From Rhodanobacter sp. C05 (GTDB lineage: Bacteria; Pseudomonadota; Gammaproteobacteria; Xanthomonadales; Rhodanobacteraceae), in the NCBI RefSeq assembly GCF_002001165.1, contig NZ_MUNQ01000019.1, positions 21,492 through 85,491 on the forward strand: DNA of 64,000 bases. Direction: 5' to 3'. Below are positions 57,345 to 64,000 of this stretch, piece by piece (within the stretch, counting starts at the first letter, position 1; each line of letters begins with the position of its first letter). The notes under the pieces were generated by a model. That model saw only the letters and a list, made by a program, of their open reading frames with translations. It made no database searches and had not been told where the DNA came from. The translations under genes were made by a program, and so were the position numbers.

Positions 57345-59009
57345 ATGTCCTCATCCAGCCCTCTCCGCCGCGACGTCGGCCCGTTCGCCCTGATGCTTAC
57401 CGGCCTGGGCTCGATCATCGGCTCCGGCTGGCTGTTCGGCGCATGGAAGGCGGCAGGCCTGGCCGGGCCCGGCGCGGTATGGGCGTGGGTGCTGGGTGCT
57501 GCGATCATCATGACGATTGCGCTGACCTATGCCGAACTGGGCGCGATGTTTCCCGAGTCCGGCGGCATGGTGCGCTACAGCCATTACTCGCATGGCTCGC
57601 TGGTCGGCTTCATCGGCGCGTGGGCGAACTGGATCGCTATCGTGTCGGTGATCTCGGTGGAGGCCGAGGCCTCGGTGCAGTACATGTCCGGCTGGAAGTG
57701 GCAATGGGCGAAGGACCTTTACGCGCATGTGCCGGGCGGACAAGGAGAGCTGAGCCATATCGGCCTGGCTATCGCTGCGGTGCTGGTGATCGTCTATTTC
57801 CTGATGAACTTCTGGAGCGTGAAGCTGTTTGCTCACTCGAATACCGCGATCACCGTGTTCAAGCTGGTGGTGCCGGCAGCGACCGGCCTGCTGCTGATCG
57901 CCAGCGGCTTTCATCCTGAAAATTTCTCGGTCGGCATCCACGGTGGCGCGCATGTGACGGACTTCGCGGCCATCCTCACTGCCGTGGCTACCGCCGGCAT
58001 CGTGTTCAGCTTCAACGGTTTCCAGAGTCCGGTGAATCTCGCCGGCGAAGCACGCAATCCGGGCAGGAGCATCCCGTTCGCGATCGTCGGCTCGATCGGG
58101 ATCGCCACCGTCGTCTACGTGATCCTGCAGGTCGCCTACATCGGCGCGGTACCACCGGATCTGCTGGCCAAGGCCGGCTGGCACGGCCTCGATTTCAGCT
58201 CGCCGTTCGCGGACCTGGCGAAGATTCTCGGCCTGTTCTGGCTGGCTAACCTGCTGTTCCTCGATGCATTCATCAGCCCCAGCGGCACCGGCATGACCTA
58301 CACCGCCACCACTGCGCGGATGATCTACGGCATGGAGCGCAACGGCACGCTGCCGAAGATCCTCGGCCTGGTGGACCCGAAGTCGGGCGTGCCACGCCCG
58401 GCGATGTGGCTGAACCTGGTGGTGTCGTTCCTGTTCCTGTTCTTCTTCCGCGGCTGGGGCACGCTGGCGGCGGTGATTTCGGTAGCCACGATCATCTCCT
58501 ACCTCACCGGCCCGGTCAGCGTGATGACGCTGCGCCGCACCGCGCCAGAGCTGCATCGCCCGTTGCGCCTGCGTGGCCTGCCGGTGCTCGCCGGCATCGC
58601 CTTCATCATGTCGACCGAGCTGCTGTACTGGGCGAAGTGGCCACTGACCGGCGAGATCATCCTGCTGATGGTGGTGGCACTCCCGGTGTATCTGTATTAC
58701 CAGGCGAAGAGTGGCTGGCACGACTTCGCACGTCAGATGAGGGGTGCGTGGTGGCTGGTGTTCTACCTGCCCACGCTGGCCTTCGTGTCGTGGGCCGGCA
58801 GCACCACGTTCGGCGGCCAGGGCTATCTGTCCTACGGCGTGGATCTCGCGGTGGTCGCGGTGATCGGCCTGGTGTTCTATCTGTGGGGTGTGAAGTCCGG
58901 CTGGCGCACGCCGTCGGTGGAAGCGGCACAGCTGGAGGCTCAGAGTGATCCGGCCTCGCCGCTGGTGCCACCGGACGAAGTGACAGCAGAGCGCATCACC
59001 GGGCACTGA
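57345..59009 (+). CDS. APC-family amino acid permease
   Basis: An inner-membrane amino acid/polyamine transporter, 554 residues. The ATG at 57345 has GGAGCTTCC upstream; the longer frame to 57276 is unsupported. The first helix has TGLGSIIGSGWLFGAW, the broken-helix substrate site of APC proteins. About 12-14 segments and a polar C-terminal tail. The loop FSFNGFQSPVNLAGEARNPG is typical of the aspartate/proton symporter group. Substrate not decided. Confidence 0.9.
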   Translation: MSSSSPLRRDVGPFALMLTGLGSIIGSGWLFGAWKAAGLAGPGAVWAWVLGAAIIMTIALTYAELGAMFPESGGMVRYSHYSHGSLVGFIGAWANWIAIVSVISVEAEASVQYMSGWKWQWAKDLYAHVPGGQGELSHIGLAIAAVLVIVYFLMNFWSVKLFAHSNTAITVFKLVVPAATGLLLIASGFHPENFSVGIHGGAHVTDFAAILTAVATAGIVFSFNGFQSPVNLAGEARNPGRSIPFAIVGSIGIATVVYVILQVAYIGAVPPDLLAKAGWHGLDFSSPFADLAKILGLFWLANLLFLDAFISPSGTGMTYTATTARMIYGMERNGTLPKILGLVDPKSGVPRPAMWLNLVVSFLFLFFFRGWGTLAAVISVATIISYLTGPVSVMTLRRTAPELHRPLRLRGLPVLAGIAFIMSTELLYWAKWPLTGEIILLMVVALPVYLYYQAKSGWHDFARQMRGAWWLVFYLPTLAFVSWAGSTTFGGQGYLSYGVDLAVVAVIGLVFYLWGVKSGWRTPSVEAAQLEAQSDPASPLVPPDEVTAERITGH

Positions 59010-59024
59010 GCTTCTATCTTTTGA

Positions 59025-59065
59025 CCAAACAAAACGCGCGGCTCATCGCCGCGCGTTTTGTTTGG
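59025..59065 (+). terminator. Long symmetric terminator
   Basis: An 18-bp perfect stem (CCAAACAAAACGCGCGGC with its complement) around a 5-base loop. GC core with T-rich arms; it would work in both directions. Confidence 0.85.
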
Positions 59066-59129
59066 AATGCCTCCGTCCGACTTCATCCCCGCCTGACAAC
59101 AGCAGTATCAGGGATAGTCTCAATAACTC

Positions 59130-59189
59130 GTCATCCCAGCGAACGCTGGGATCCAGTGCCGTTGCAAAACACGGAAGGCGCTGGATGAC
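59130..59189. repeat. GTCATCCCAGCG-type intergenic repeat
   Basis: GTCATCCCAGCGAACGCTGG followed by GATCCAGTGCC, with the inverted partner GGCGCTGGATGAC at 59177-59189. A half copy (CCAGCGAACGCTGG) recurs at 59216-59229. The same class as the inner layer of the 16.3 kb element. 59230-59318 holds nothing clear. Confidence 0.7.
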
Positions 59190-59318
59190 TGGTTTGGCTG
59201 TCTAAAAGCGCCTCCAGCGAACGCTGGACTGACCAGCAAAGACTTATTCATACCGTCCTTAGTTGTAAAGTAAACACTTGGATCGTGGCCTTCACGTTGC
59301 TCAACCGAGGGACGTCAG

Positions 59319-60017
59319 ATGAATCCGCAGAAGCCAGTCGGTGCGCGAGTCAAGATTTCGAAGAACGGCCCCTATCTCGTTTCGGGCGGCCTTCCTCTGC
59401 ACAAGGAGACTATCGGCACGAACGAGGATGCCGAGTCGACAAAGTGGGAAAAGGGGCAGCAGTATGCTGCGGATGAGCAATACGCACTGTGTCGCTGCGG
59501 CCATAGCGCGAACAAACCGTTCTGCGACGGCACGCATGCGAAGGTCGATTTTGACGGCAGCGAAACCGCGAGTCGCCAGCCATATCTCGAACAGGCTCAG
59601 GTCATCCGCGGTCCGACCATGTCGCTGACCGATGTCGAGGGCCTGTGCGCGTTCGCACGCTTTTGCGATCCGCATGGCCAGGTATGGAATCTGGTCAACC
59701 AGACCGACGATCCCTCCGCCGCCAAGCATTTCGTCAGCCAGACTTGTGCCTGTCCGTCGGGGCGACTGGTGGCCTGGGACAATGCGACCGGCAAACCGAT
59801 CGAGCCCGCGCTTGAACCATCGATCGGCCTGATCGAGGATCCTGCGCAGAACTGTTCCGGACCGATCTGGTTGCGTGGCGGCGTGCAATTGATCGGTGCC
59901 GACGGCTTCGAATACGAGGTGCGCAACCGCATGACCCTGTGCCGCTGCGGCGAGTCGCAGAACAAGCCGTTCTGCGACGGCACACATGCATCCATGGGAT
60001 TCAGCGACAGCGAATGA
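59319..60017 (+). CDS. CDGSH iron-sulfur domain protein with two motifs
   Basis: 232 residues, GAGGGACGTCAG upstream of the ATG. It holds two CDGSH sites: CRCGHSANKPFCDGTH (58-73) and CRCGESQNKPFCDGTH (208-223), each with the three-Cys-one-His ligand set of a 2Fe-2S cluster. Between them is a region with CAFARFCDPHG and SQTCACPSGRLVAWDN, similar to the ferredoxin-like domain fused to such proteins. Role in bacteria is not established; redox or FeS transfer is likely. Confidence 0.9.
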   Translation: MNPQKPVGARVKISKNGPYLVSGGLPLHKETIGTNEDAESTKWEKGQQYAADEQYALCRCGHSANKPFCDGTHAKVDFDGSETASRQPYLEQAQVIRGPTMSLTDVEGLCAFARFCDPHGQVWNLVNQTDDPSAAKHFVSQTCACPSGRLVAWDNATGKPIEPALEPSIGLIEDPAQNCSGPIWLRGGVQLIGADGFEYEVRNRMTLCRCGESQNKPFCDGTHASMGFSDSE

Positions 60018-60036
60018 GTGCGCTGACCAAGCAGCA

Positions 60037-61146
60037 TCAGGCCAGCGCCAGTACATCTCCCAACAACGCCTGTGCGGTCACTTCCGGCCCCGCGCCCGGC
60101 CCCTGGATCACCAGCGGCTGGGTGTTGTAGCGGGTAGTAGTAAGGGCGAACTGGTTGTCGGTGCCGTACAGGCGCGCAGCCGGATGAGTCAGCGGCACTT
60201 CGACCAGACCGACACGGGCGCGGCCGCGCTGGTTCAGGCGGGCGAGGAAGCGCAGCACGCAACCGCGTGACTTCGCGTCGGCATGCAGCTTCGCCAGCGG
60301 CTCGTCCAGTTCCTCCAGCCGTGCGAGAAAGGACTCGGTATCCAGCGCACGCAACGGCTCGGGTACCAGACCCTGTACATCCACCTCGTCGGTGCCGAGC
60401 GAGAAACCGGCATTGCGGGCGATGATCAGCAGCTTGCGCGCCACGTCCTCGCCAGAAAGATCCGAGCGCGGATCGGGCTCGGTGTAGCCCAGTCGACGCG
60501 CCTCGCGCAGCAAGGCAGAGAATGGCTGGCTGCCGTCGTACTGGTTGAACAGCCACGACAGCGAACCGGAGAACACACCTTCCAGCGTGAGCAGGCTGTC
60601 ACCGCAAGTGCGCAAACGGCGTAGCGTGGACAGCACCGGCAGGCCGGCTCCAACAGTGGCCGAATCGCCATAACAACCGCCATTCGCGACCGCCGCCTGC
60701 AGCGCACGCCAGCCGGGCAGTTCGCCGCCCGCCAGCGCCTTGTTCGCGGTGACCACGTGACAACCACGCGCCAGCCATTCAGCGTGGCGTGAGGCCAGGG
60801 ACACGCTGGCGGTGGCGTCGACGATCACCTTCACCGCCGCACCGCTGGCATCCAGCACCTTGAGCAGGTGGGCGTTGTCACGCGTATCGCCCTGACTGTT
60901 CAGCTGCTCGCGCAGGCTGCGATGGGCCAGATGGACCGGATCGGTCTGCTGGCGACGCGAGTTGGCCGCACCGACCAGCCGTACGCTGACCGCAGCCGAC
61001 GTATTGAGCAGCTTCAACAACGCGCCACCGACCACGCCGGTACCCAGCAGCACGATGGCAATCGTGGGCGCGGTTCCAGTTGCAAGGGTGGCGCGCGGCA
61101 GCTTCCGGTCAACCGCAGCAGCCGCTTCCACCAGTACCGCGCTCAT
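60037..61146 (-). CDS. Homoserine dehydrogenase
   Basis: It reduces aspartate semialdehyde to homoserine, the branch point to methionine and threonine. 369 residues. VLLGTGVVGGALLKLL (about 32-47) binds NAD(P); VVTANKALAGGELPGWRAL and GVFSGSLSWLFNQYDG are family signatures, followed by LGYTEPDPRSDLSGEDVARKLLIIAR. No kinase and no ACT domain, so it lacks the usual allosteric part and resembles the dehydrogenase half of ThrA/MetL. Start overlaps the metB stop. Confidence 0.93.
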   Translation of the reverse strand: MSAVLVEAAAAVDRKLPRATLATGTAPTIAIVLLGTGVVGGALLKLLNTSAAVSVRLVGAANSRRQQTDPVHLAHRSLREQLNSQGDTRDNAHLLKVLDASGAAVKVIVDATASVSLASRHAEWLARGCHVVTANKALAGGELPGWRALQAAVANGGCYGDSATVGAGLPVLSTLRRLRTCGDSLLTLEGVFSGSLSWLFNQYDGSQPFSALLREARRLGYTEPDPRSDLSGEDVARKLLIIARNAGFSLGTDEVDVQGLVPEPLRALDTESFLARLEELDEPLAKLHADAKSRGCVLRFLARLNQRGRARVGLVEVPLTHPAARLYGTDNQFALTTTRYNTQPLVIQGPGAGPEVTAQALLGDVLALA

Positions 61147-62330
61147 GCGATCACCCGGCGTTTGGATTTATCCACGGCGACGGCACGCAGCAGCGCCGCA
61201 TCGAGATCACGCAGCAGGTCGTCGCCATCTTCGATGCCCACGGACACCCGCAACAGGCTGTCGGCGATACCGGCGGCGTGACGCGCCTCCACCGCCATCG
61301 ACGAGTGCGTCATCGAGGCCGGATGCGCGATCAGGCTCTCCACGCCGCCCAGCGATTCGGCCAGCGAGAAATACTGCAAGCCATCGACGAACGCTTCGAT
61401 CTGGGTCACATCGCCTTCCAGCTCGAAACTGAGCATGGCGCCGAAGCCCTGCTGCTGGCGCGCGGCCAGGGCATGCCCGGCGTGACTGGCAAGACCGGGG
61501 TAATACACCTTGCGTACGGCGGGGTGGGCATCCAGCTGCACGGCAATGCGTTCGGCGTTCTCCTGATGCTGGCGCAGGCGTACCGACAGGGTACGCAGGC
61601 CGCGCAAGGTCAGATAGCTGTCGAACGGCGCGCCGGTGAGACCGTTGCAATTGGCCCACCACTTCAGCTGCTCGAACACGGCCGGCTCACGCGCCACCAC
61701 CGCGCCGCCGACCACGTCGCTGTGGCCGTTGATGTACTTGGTGGTGGAGTGCACCACCACATCAGCGCCGAGCAGCAACGGCTGCTGCAGTGCCGGCGAC
61801 AGGAAGGTGTTGTCGACCACTACCAGCGCACCGACCGCATGCGCGGCCTGCGCCACGTGACGGATGTCGGTGATTCGCAGCAAGGGATTGGACGGCGTCT
61901 CCACCCAGACCAGCGCCGGTTTCTGCGCCAGGCCCGCGGCGAGCGACACGCTGTCGGTCAGGTCGACGAAATCGACGCTGAAGCGCCCCTTCTTCGCCCA
62001 CGCATCCAGCAAGCGCCAGGTGCCACCGTAACAATCATGCGCCGCGAGGACTTTCGATCCCGCCGGCACCAGTTCCAGCGCCAGCGCCACCGCCGACATC
62101 CCGCTGGACGTCACCACCGCGCCGGCGCCCTGCTCCAGTTCCGCCAGCGCATTGCCGAGCAGGTCACGGGTGGGATTGCCGCTGCGCGAATAATCGTAGG
62201 CGCGCTTGCGGCCGAGGCCGGCGAAACTGTAGTTGCTCGACAGATGCAGCGGCGGCACCACCGCGCCGTGCTGGGTGTCGCTTTCGATGCCGGCGCGCAC
62301 GGCGCGGGTACAAGGGGCGGATTCGCTCAT
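61143..62330 (-). CDS. metB: Cystathionine gamma-synthase
   Basis: A PLP enzyme making cystathionine from an O-acylhomoserine and cysteine. 395 residues. LSSNYSFAGLGRKRAYDYSRSGNPTR (shown in part), SGMSAVALAL, VDNTFLSPALQQPL and the PLP-lysine in HSTTKYINGHSDVVGG; the C-terminal GGVESLIAHPASMTHSSM and GIEDGDDLL fit MetB more than MetC or MetZ. Between metX and hom, co-transcribed. Confidence 0.93.
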   Translation of the reverse strand: MSESAPCTRAVRAGIESDTQHGAVVPPLHLSSNYSFAGLGRKRAYDYSRSGNPTRDLLGNALAELEQGAGAVVTSSGMSAVALALELVPAGSKVLAAHDCYGGTWRLLDAWAKKGRFSVDFVDLTDSVSLAAGLAQKPALVWVETPSNPLLRITDIRHVAQAAHAVGALVVVDNTFLSPALQQPLLLGADVVVHSTTKYINGHSDVVGGAVVAREPAVFEQLKWWANCNGLTGAPFDSYLTLRGLRTLSVRLRQHQENAERIAVQLDAHPAVRKVYYPGLASHAGHALAARQQQGFGAMLSFELEGDVTQIEAFVDGLQYFSLAESLGGVESLIAHPASMTHSSMAVEARHAAGIADSLLRVSVGIEDGDDLLRDLDAALLRAVAVDKSKRRVIA

Positions 62331-62367
62331 GGGTGGATCTCCGGTTCTTGCCAGTTATCAGATGAAG

Positions 62368-63396
62368 TCAGGCCAGCGCTTCGCGCAACAGCGGCGCGAG
62401 CTGCTCGGGTTCCTTGAGGAAGGCATCGTGGCCGTACGGCGACTCGACCACTTCCAGCGTGGCCGGGCCATGCAGGCGGCGCTGCAACTCGCACAGGTCG
62501 GCCAGCGGCACCAGCCGATCGGACGGGAAGCCGATCAGGGTGGCGGGCGTCGGGATCTGCTCCGGCGCCACGTCATGCAGGTCGATCGATTCGGACAACG
62601 CGAGGAAACGATCCGCATCGAAGCGCTCGACGAAGCGCCGCCCCTGATGCTCCAGATAGTCCTCGACCGGGAAATGGAAGCGCTCGTCGCGCCATTCCGG
62701 GCCACCGGCAAAGCGCCGGCCGAATTCACCGCTGCCGCGGTAGGTGGTGATCGCAAGCTGGCGTGCCAACGCCAGCGCCTCGTCAACCCGACCGGTCGAC
62801 TGGCCGAGCCGCACGATGCCGCGCTGCACGCTGCGCTGCGCGGTGGCCAGCGGATGCGGCCGGTGCGCGCCAGCCAGCAGCAGCAGCCGATCGACGCAAC
62901 GCGGATGGCGCGCCGCGAAGGCCAGCGCCACCATCGCGCCGTACGAGGAGCCGACGAAGGCATGCGCCTGCGGGATCGCCAGCGCCTGCAGCAGCGCCGC
63001 CAGCGCGTCGGCCTGATCCTCGCTGGATACCGAGTCGACGCCCAGCTCGGCCGGGGTCAGCCAGTCGATCGCCAGCACACGCCAGCGCTCCAGATCGATC
63101 GCCGCACCGGTGCCCACCAGCGCCTGCCACCAGCCCGGAGCACTGTCGCCGTCCAGTGCGGTGACGTCGCGGCTGGCCGAGATGCCGCCCTGTACGATCA
63201 GCGTCGGCGCATCCGGCGCGCCACACCACAGATAACGCACTTCGACCTCGCGCGGACCGCTGCCGTATTTCGGGGTGAGCTGCAGCCGCCGCGTGCTGCG
63301 CTGGGCAGTCAGTGGACGCGCGTGTCGTGGCTCAAGGCCCTCGGCAAACGCAGCGTGGCTGGTCTCGACATAGCGGCTTTCGGGCAGGAAGGTCAT
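62368..63396 (-). CDS. metX: Homoserine O-acyltransferase (MetX fold)
   Basis: It activates homoserine for sulfur transfer. 342 residues, alpha/beta-hydrolase fold; GGAGAG upstream. Nucleophile Ser in FVGSSYGAMVALAF (about 148-161); Asp in FPSDRLVPLADL; His in SPYGHDAFLKE. The segment VQGGISASRDV with WRVLAIDWL differs from typical acetyl-CoA MetX and looks like the Xanthomonadales succinyl-CoA type. Acyl donor therefore uncertain; O-succinylhomoserine is favoured by the partner MetB. Confidence 0.9.
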   Translation of the reverse strand: MTFLPESRYVETSHAAFAEGLEPRHARPLTAQRSTRRLQLTPKYGSGPREVEVRYLWCGAPDAPTLIVQGGISASRDVTALDGDSAPGWWQALVGTGAAIDLERWRVLAIDWLTPAELGVDSVSSEDQADALAALLQALAIPQAHAFVGSSYGAMVALAFAARHPRCVDRLLLLAGAHRPHPLATAQRSVQRGIVRLGQSTGRVDEALALARQLAITTYRGSGEFGRRFAGGPEWRDERFHFPVEDYLEHQGRRFVERFDADRFLALSESIDLHDVAPEQIPTPATLIGFPSDRLVPLADLCELQRRLHGPATLEVVESPYGHDAFLKEPEQLAPLLREALA

Positions 63397-63404
63397 CTCG
63401 CTCT

Positions 63405-63433
63405 CCGGTAGGCATCGCCCTGCGCAGTACCGG
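63405..63433 (-). promoter_or_regulatory. Hairpin over the metX Shine-Dalgarno
   Basis: On minus, TCCGGTA (near 63433-63428) pairs with TACCGGA (63410-63404), which includes the first bases of the metX GGAGAG. It may let the S-box control translation. Confidence 0.5.
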
Positions 63434-63473
63434 AAAGGTCGCCACTCCGGGGGCGGCAGCGGATAGCTGCGCT

Positions 63474-63600
63474 ACGGATGACGCCCATCTACCGGTCAGT
63501 GCCGAAGCACCTCCGCAGGAGTTGGCACCGTGGCGGAAACGCTCCGCAGGTTGCCCCGGCTTCAAAGGGCCTGTCCCTCAGCCGGTCTCGATGAGTGGGG
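63474..63600 (-). ncRNA. S-box (SAM-I) riboswitch of metX-metB-hom
   Basis: Minus strand shows CTCATCGAGACCGGCTGAGG, then GGACAGGCCCTTTGAAGCCG and GGCAACC, the S-box core; then GGTGCCAACTCCTGCGG (P3) and a GTGC-TTCG-GCAC P4 hairpin, and 3' AGATGGGC for P1. SAM should turn the operon off. Confidence 0.92.
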
Positions 63601-63602
63601 CG

Positions 63603-63631
63603 ATATTGAACGTCTATTTTCTTCGTGTCAA
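63603..63631 (-). promoter_or_regulatory. metX operon promoter
   Basis: Perfect -35 TTGACA (63631-63626), 17-base spacer, -10 CAATAT (63608-63603) on minus. The start falls at the 5' edge of the S-box. Confidence 0.65.
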
Positions 63632-63632
63632 T

Positions 63633-63672
63633 AGACGTCTAAACATCTAAACGCATATATGTTTATTTGTCA
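63633..63672. promoter_or_regulatory. AGACGTCT-type 8-bp array upstream of the metX -35
   Basis: Consecutive 8-mers AGACGTCT, AAACATCT and AAACGCAT are followed by ATATGTTT; TAAAC/GTTTA adds an 18-bp palindrome (63647-63664). AGACGTCT is the MetJ half-operator consensus. Binding protein unknown. Confidence 0.45.
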
Positions 63673-63738
63673 TAACGATTTGCCATATGCCTTAGATGGA
63701 CGCATGCTGGCCATGGGCACCATTACGGGGAGCGCCTC

Positions 63739-64000
63739 ATGAGTCAGACGTCAGCGGTAACACGACCAACCGCTGTCGATCCATCTCGGAATGGAAGTGG
63801 CCGCGCTGTGCGGCGTTGGCCGCCCCAAAACCGGTATCAAGGTCATCGCACTCTCAGTCTGCGACGAGAAGACGAAGAACCCGTATCCCGCCAGATGGAA
63901 TACGCTGAAACCCTACCTGCGAGTGGTGCCGACACTGCAGGGCTGATTGCGCACGGCTCCCTCCCCTGCTTGCAGGGGAGGGTTGGGGGGGGGTGTGGCT
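63739..64000 (+). CDS. Possible unknown gene, open at the window edge
   Basis: ATG at 63739 with a strong GGGGAGCGCCTC upstream; open for 87 codons to the window end (begins MSQTSAVTRPTAVDPSRNGS). No recognisable domain, R/P-rich, and its last part runs through the C-rich repeat at 63959, which argues against it. A second frame (63791-63946, 51 residues, MEVAALCGVGRPKTGIKVI) overlaps it and looks more protein-like. One of the two may be a gene remnant. Confidence 0.25.
   Translation, partial: MSQTSAVTRPTAVDPSRNGSGRAVRRWPPQNRYQGHRTLSLRREDEEPVSRQMEYAETLPASGADTAGLIAHGSLPCLQGRVGGGCG
63959..63982. repeat. C-rich palindrome
   Basis: CCCTCCCCTGC-TT-GCAGGGGAGGG; fourth member of the family seen near 24 and 55 kb. 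Confidence 0.75.

Overview
The window looks like a chromosomal segment of a Xanthomonadales gammaproteobacterium, most likely Rhodanobacteraceae (Dyella/Rhodanobacter/Frateuria type). This rests on the dcw cluster lacking murD, the rsmI/lpoA/yraN order, the S-box in front of metX, and the high-GC codon use. Genus is inference; no rRNA or tRNA is visible.

Region by region. (1) 1-12125, minus strand: the division and cell wall (dcw) operon in the order mraZ, rsmH, ftsL, ftsI, murE, murF, mraY, ftsW, murG, murC, ddl (cut by the window edge). The genes mostly overlap by ATGA. A sigma70-type promoter and four 10-bp MraZ-type repeats precede mraZ. (2) 12326-13588, minus: RNase P RNA and rsmI. (3) 13608-16238: a 270-bp MITE-like element lies in the divergent promoter region in front of lpoA and yraN (plus). 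(4) 16262-21097: a nested palindrome, an FAD-linked oxidase, a 4Fe-4S uracil-DNA glycosylase family protein, a REP doublet, a NupG-type transporter and dusB. (5) 21196-25439: promoter, cobalamin riboswitch, metE, C-rich repeats, metK and a terminator. (6) 25959-57185: a large extracellular polysaccharide locus. wecA-like and ydcF-like genes are on plus. A 20-gene minus-strand run (50932 down to 28149) encodes a tyrosine phosphatase and kinase, nucleotide-sugar enzymes, glycosyltransferases, Wzx, Wzy, a phosphoglycosyltransferase and a beta-helix protein. A divergent plus-strand group encodes two GfcA-like small proteins, Wza, GfcB, GfcC and GfcD. (7) 57345-60017: an APC permease and a two-motif CDGSH iron-sulfur protein. 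(8) 60037-63631, minus: hom, metB and metX behind an S-box SAM riboswitch.

How it works together. The polysaccharide locus carries a nearly complete Wzx/Wzy machine, laid out like the E. coli group 4 capsule genes (gfcABCDE-etp-etk) but split into two divergent arms. The enzymes predict a repeat unit started by a 2,4-diacetamido-2,4,6-trideoxyhexose (PglF/LegC/GNAT/PglC-like) and containing a 2,3-diacetamido-uronic acid (TviB/WbpA plus WbpB, WbpE, WbpD, WbpI), perhaps with galacturonate. Three methionine loci use different controls: a B12 riboswitch with an SD-hiding hairpin (metE), an S-box (metX-metB-hom), and a palindrome shared by the metE leader and metK that may be a DNA operator.

The best candidates for new biology are the metE/metK shared palindrome lying inside the P2 arm of the cobalamin riboswitch, the AGACGTCT array just upstream of the metX -35 box, the paired GfcA-like genes each closed by a terminator in front of wza, and the signal-less beta-helix protein at the end of the polysaccharide run.
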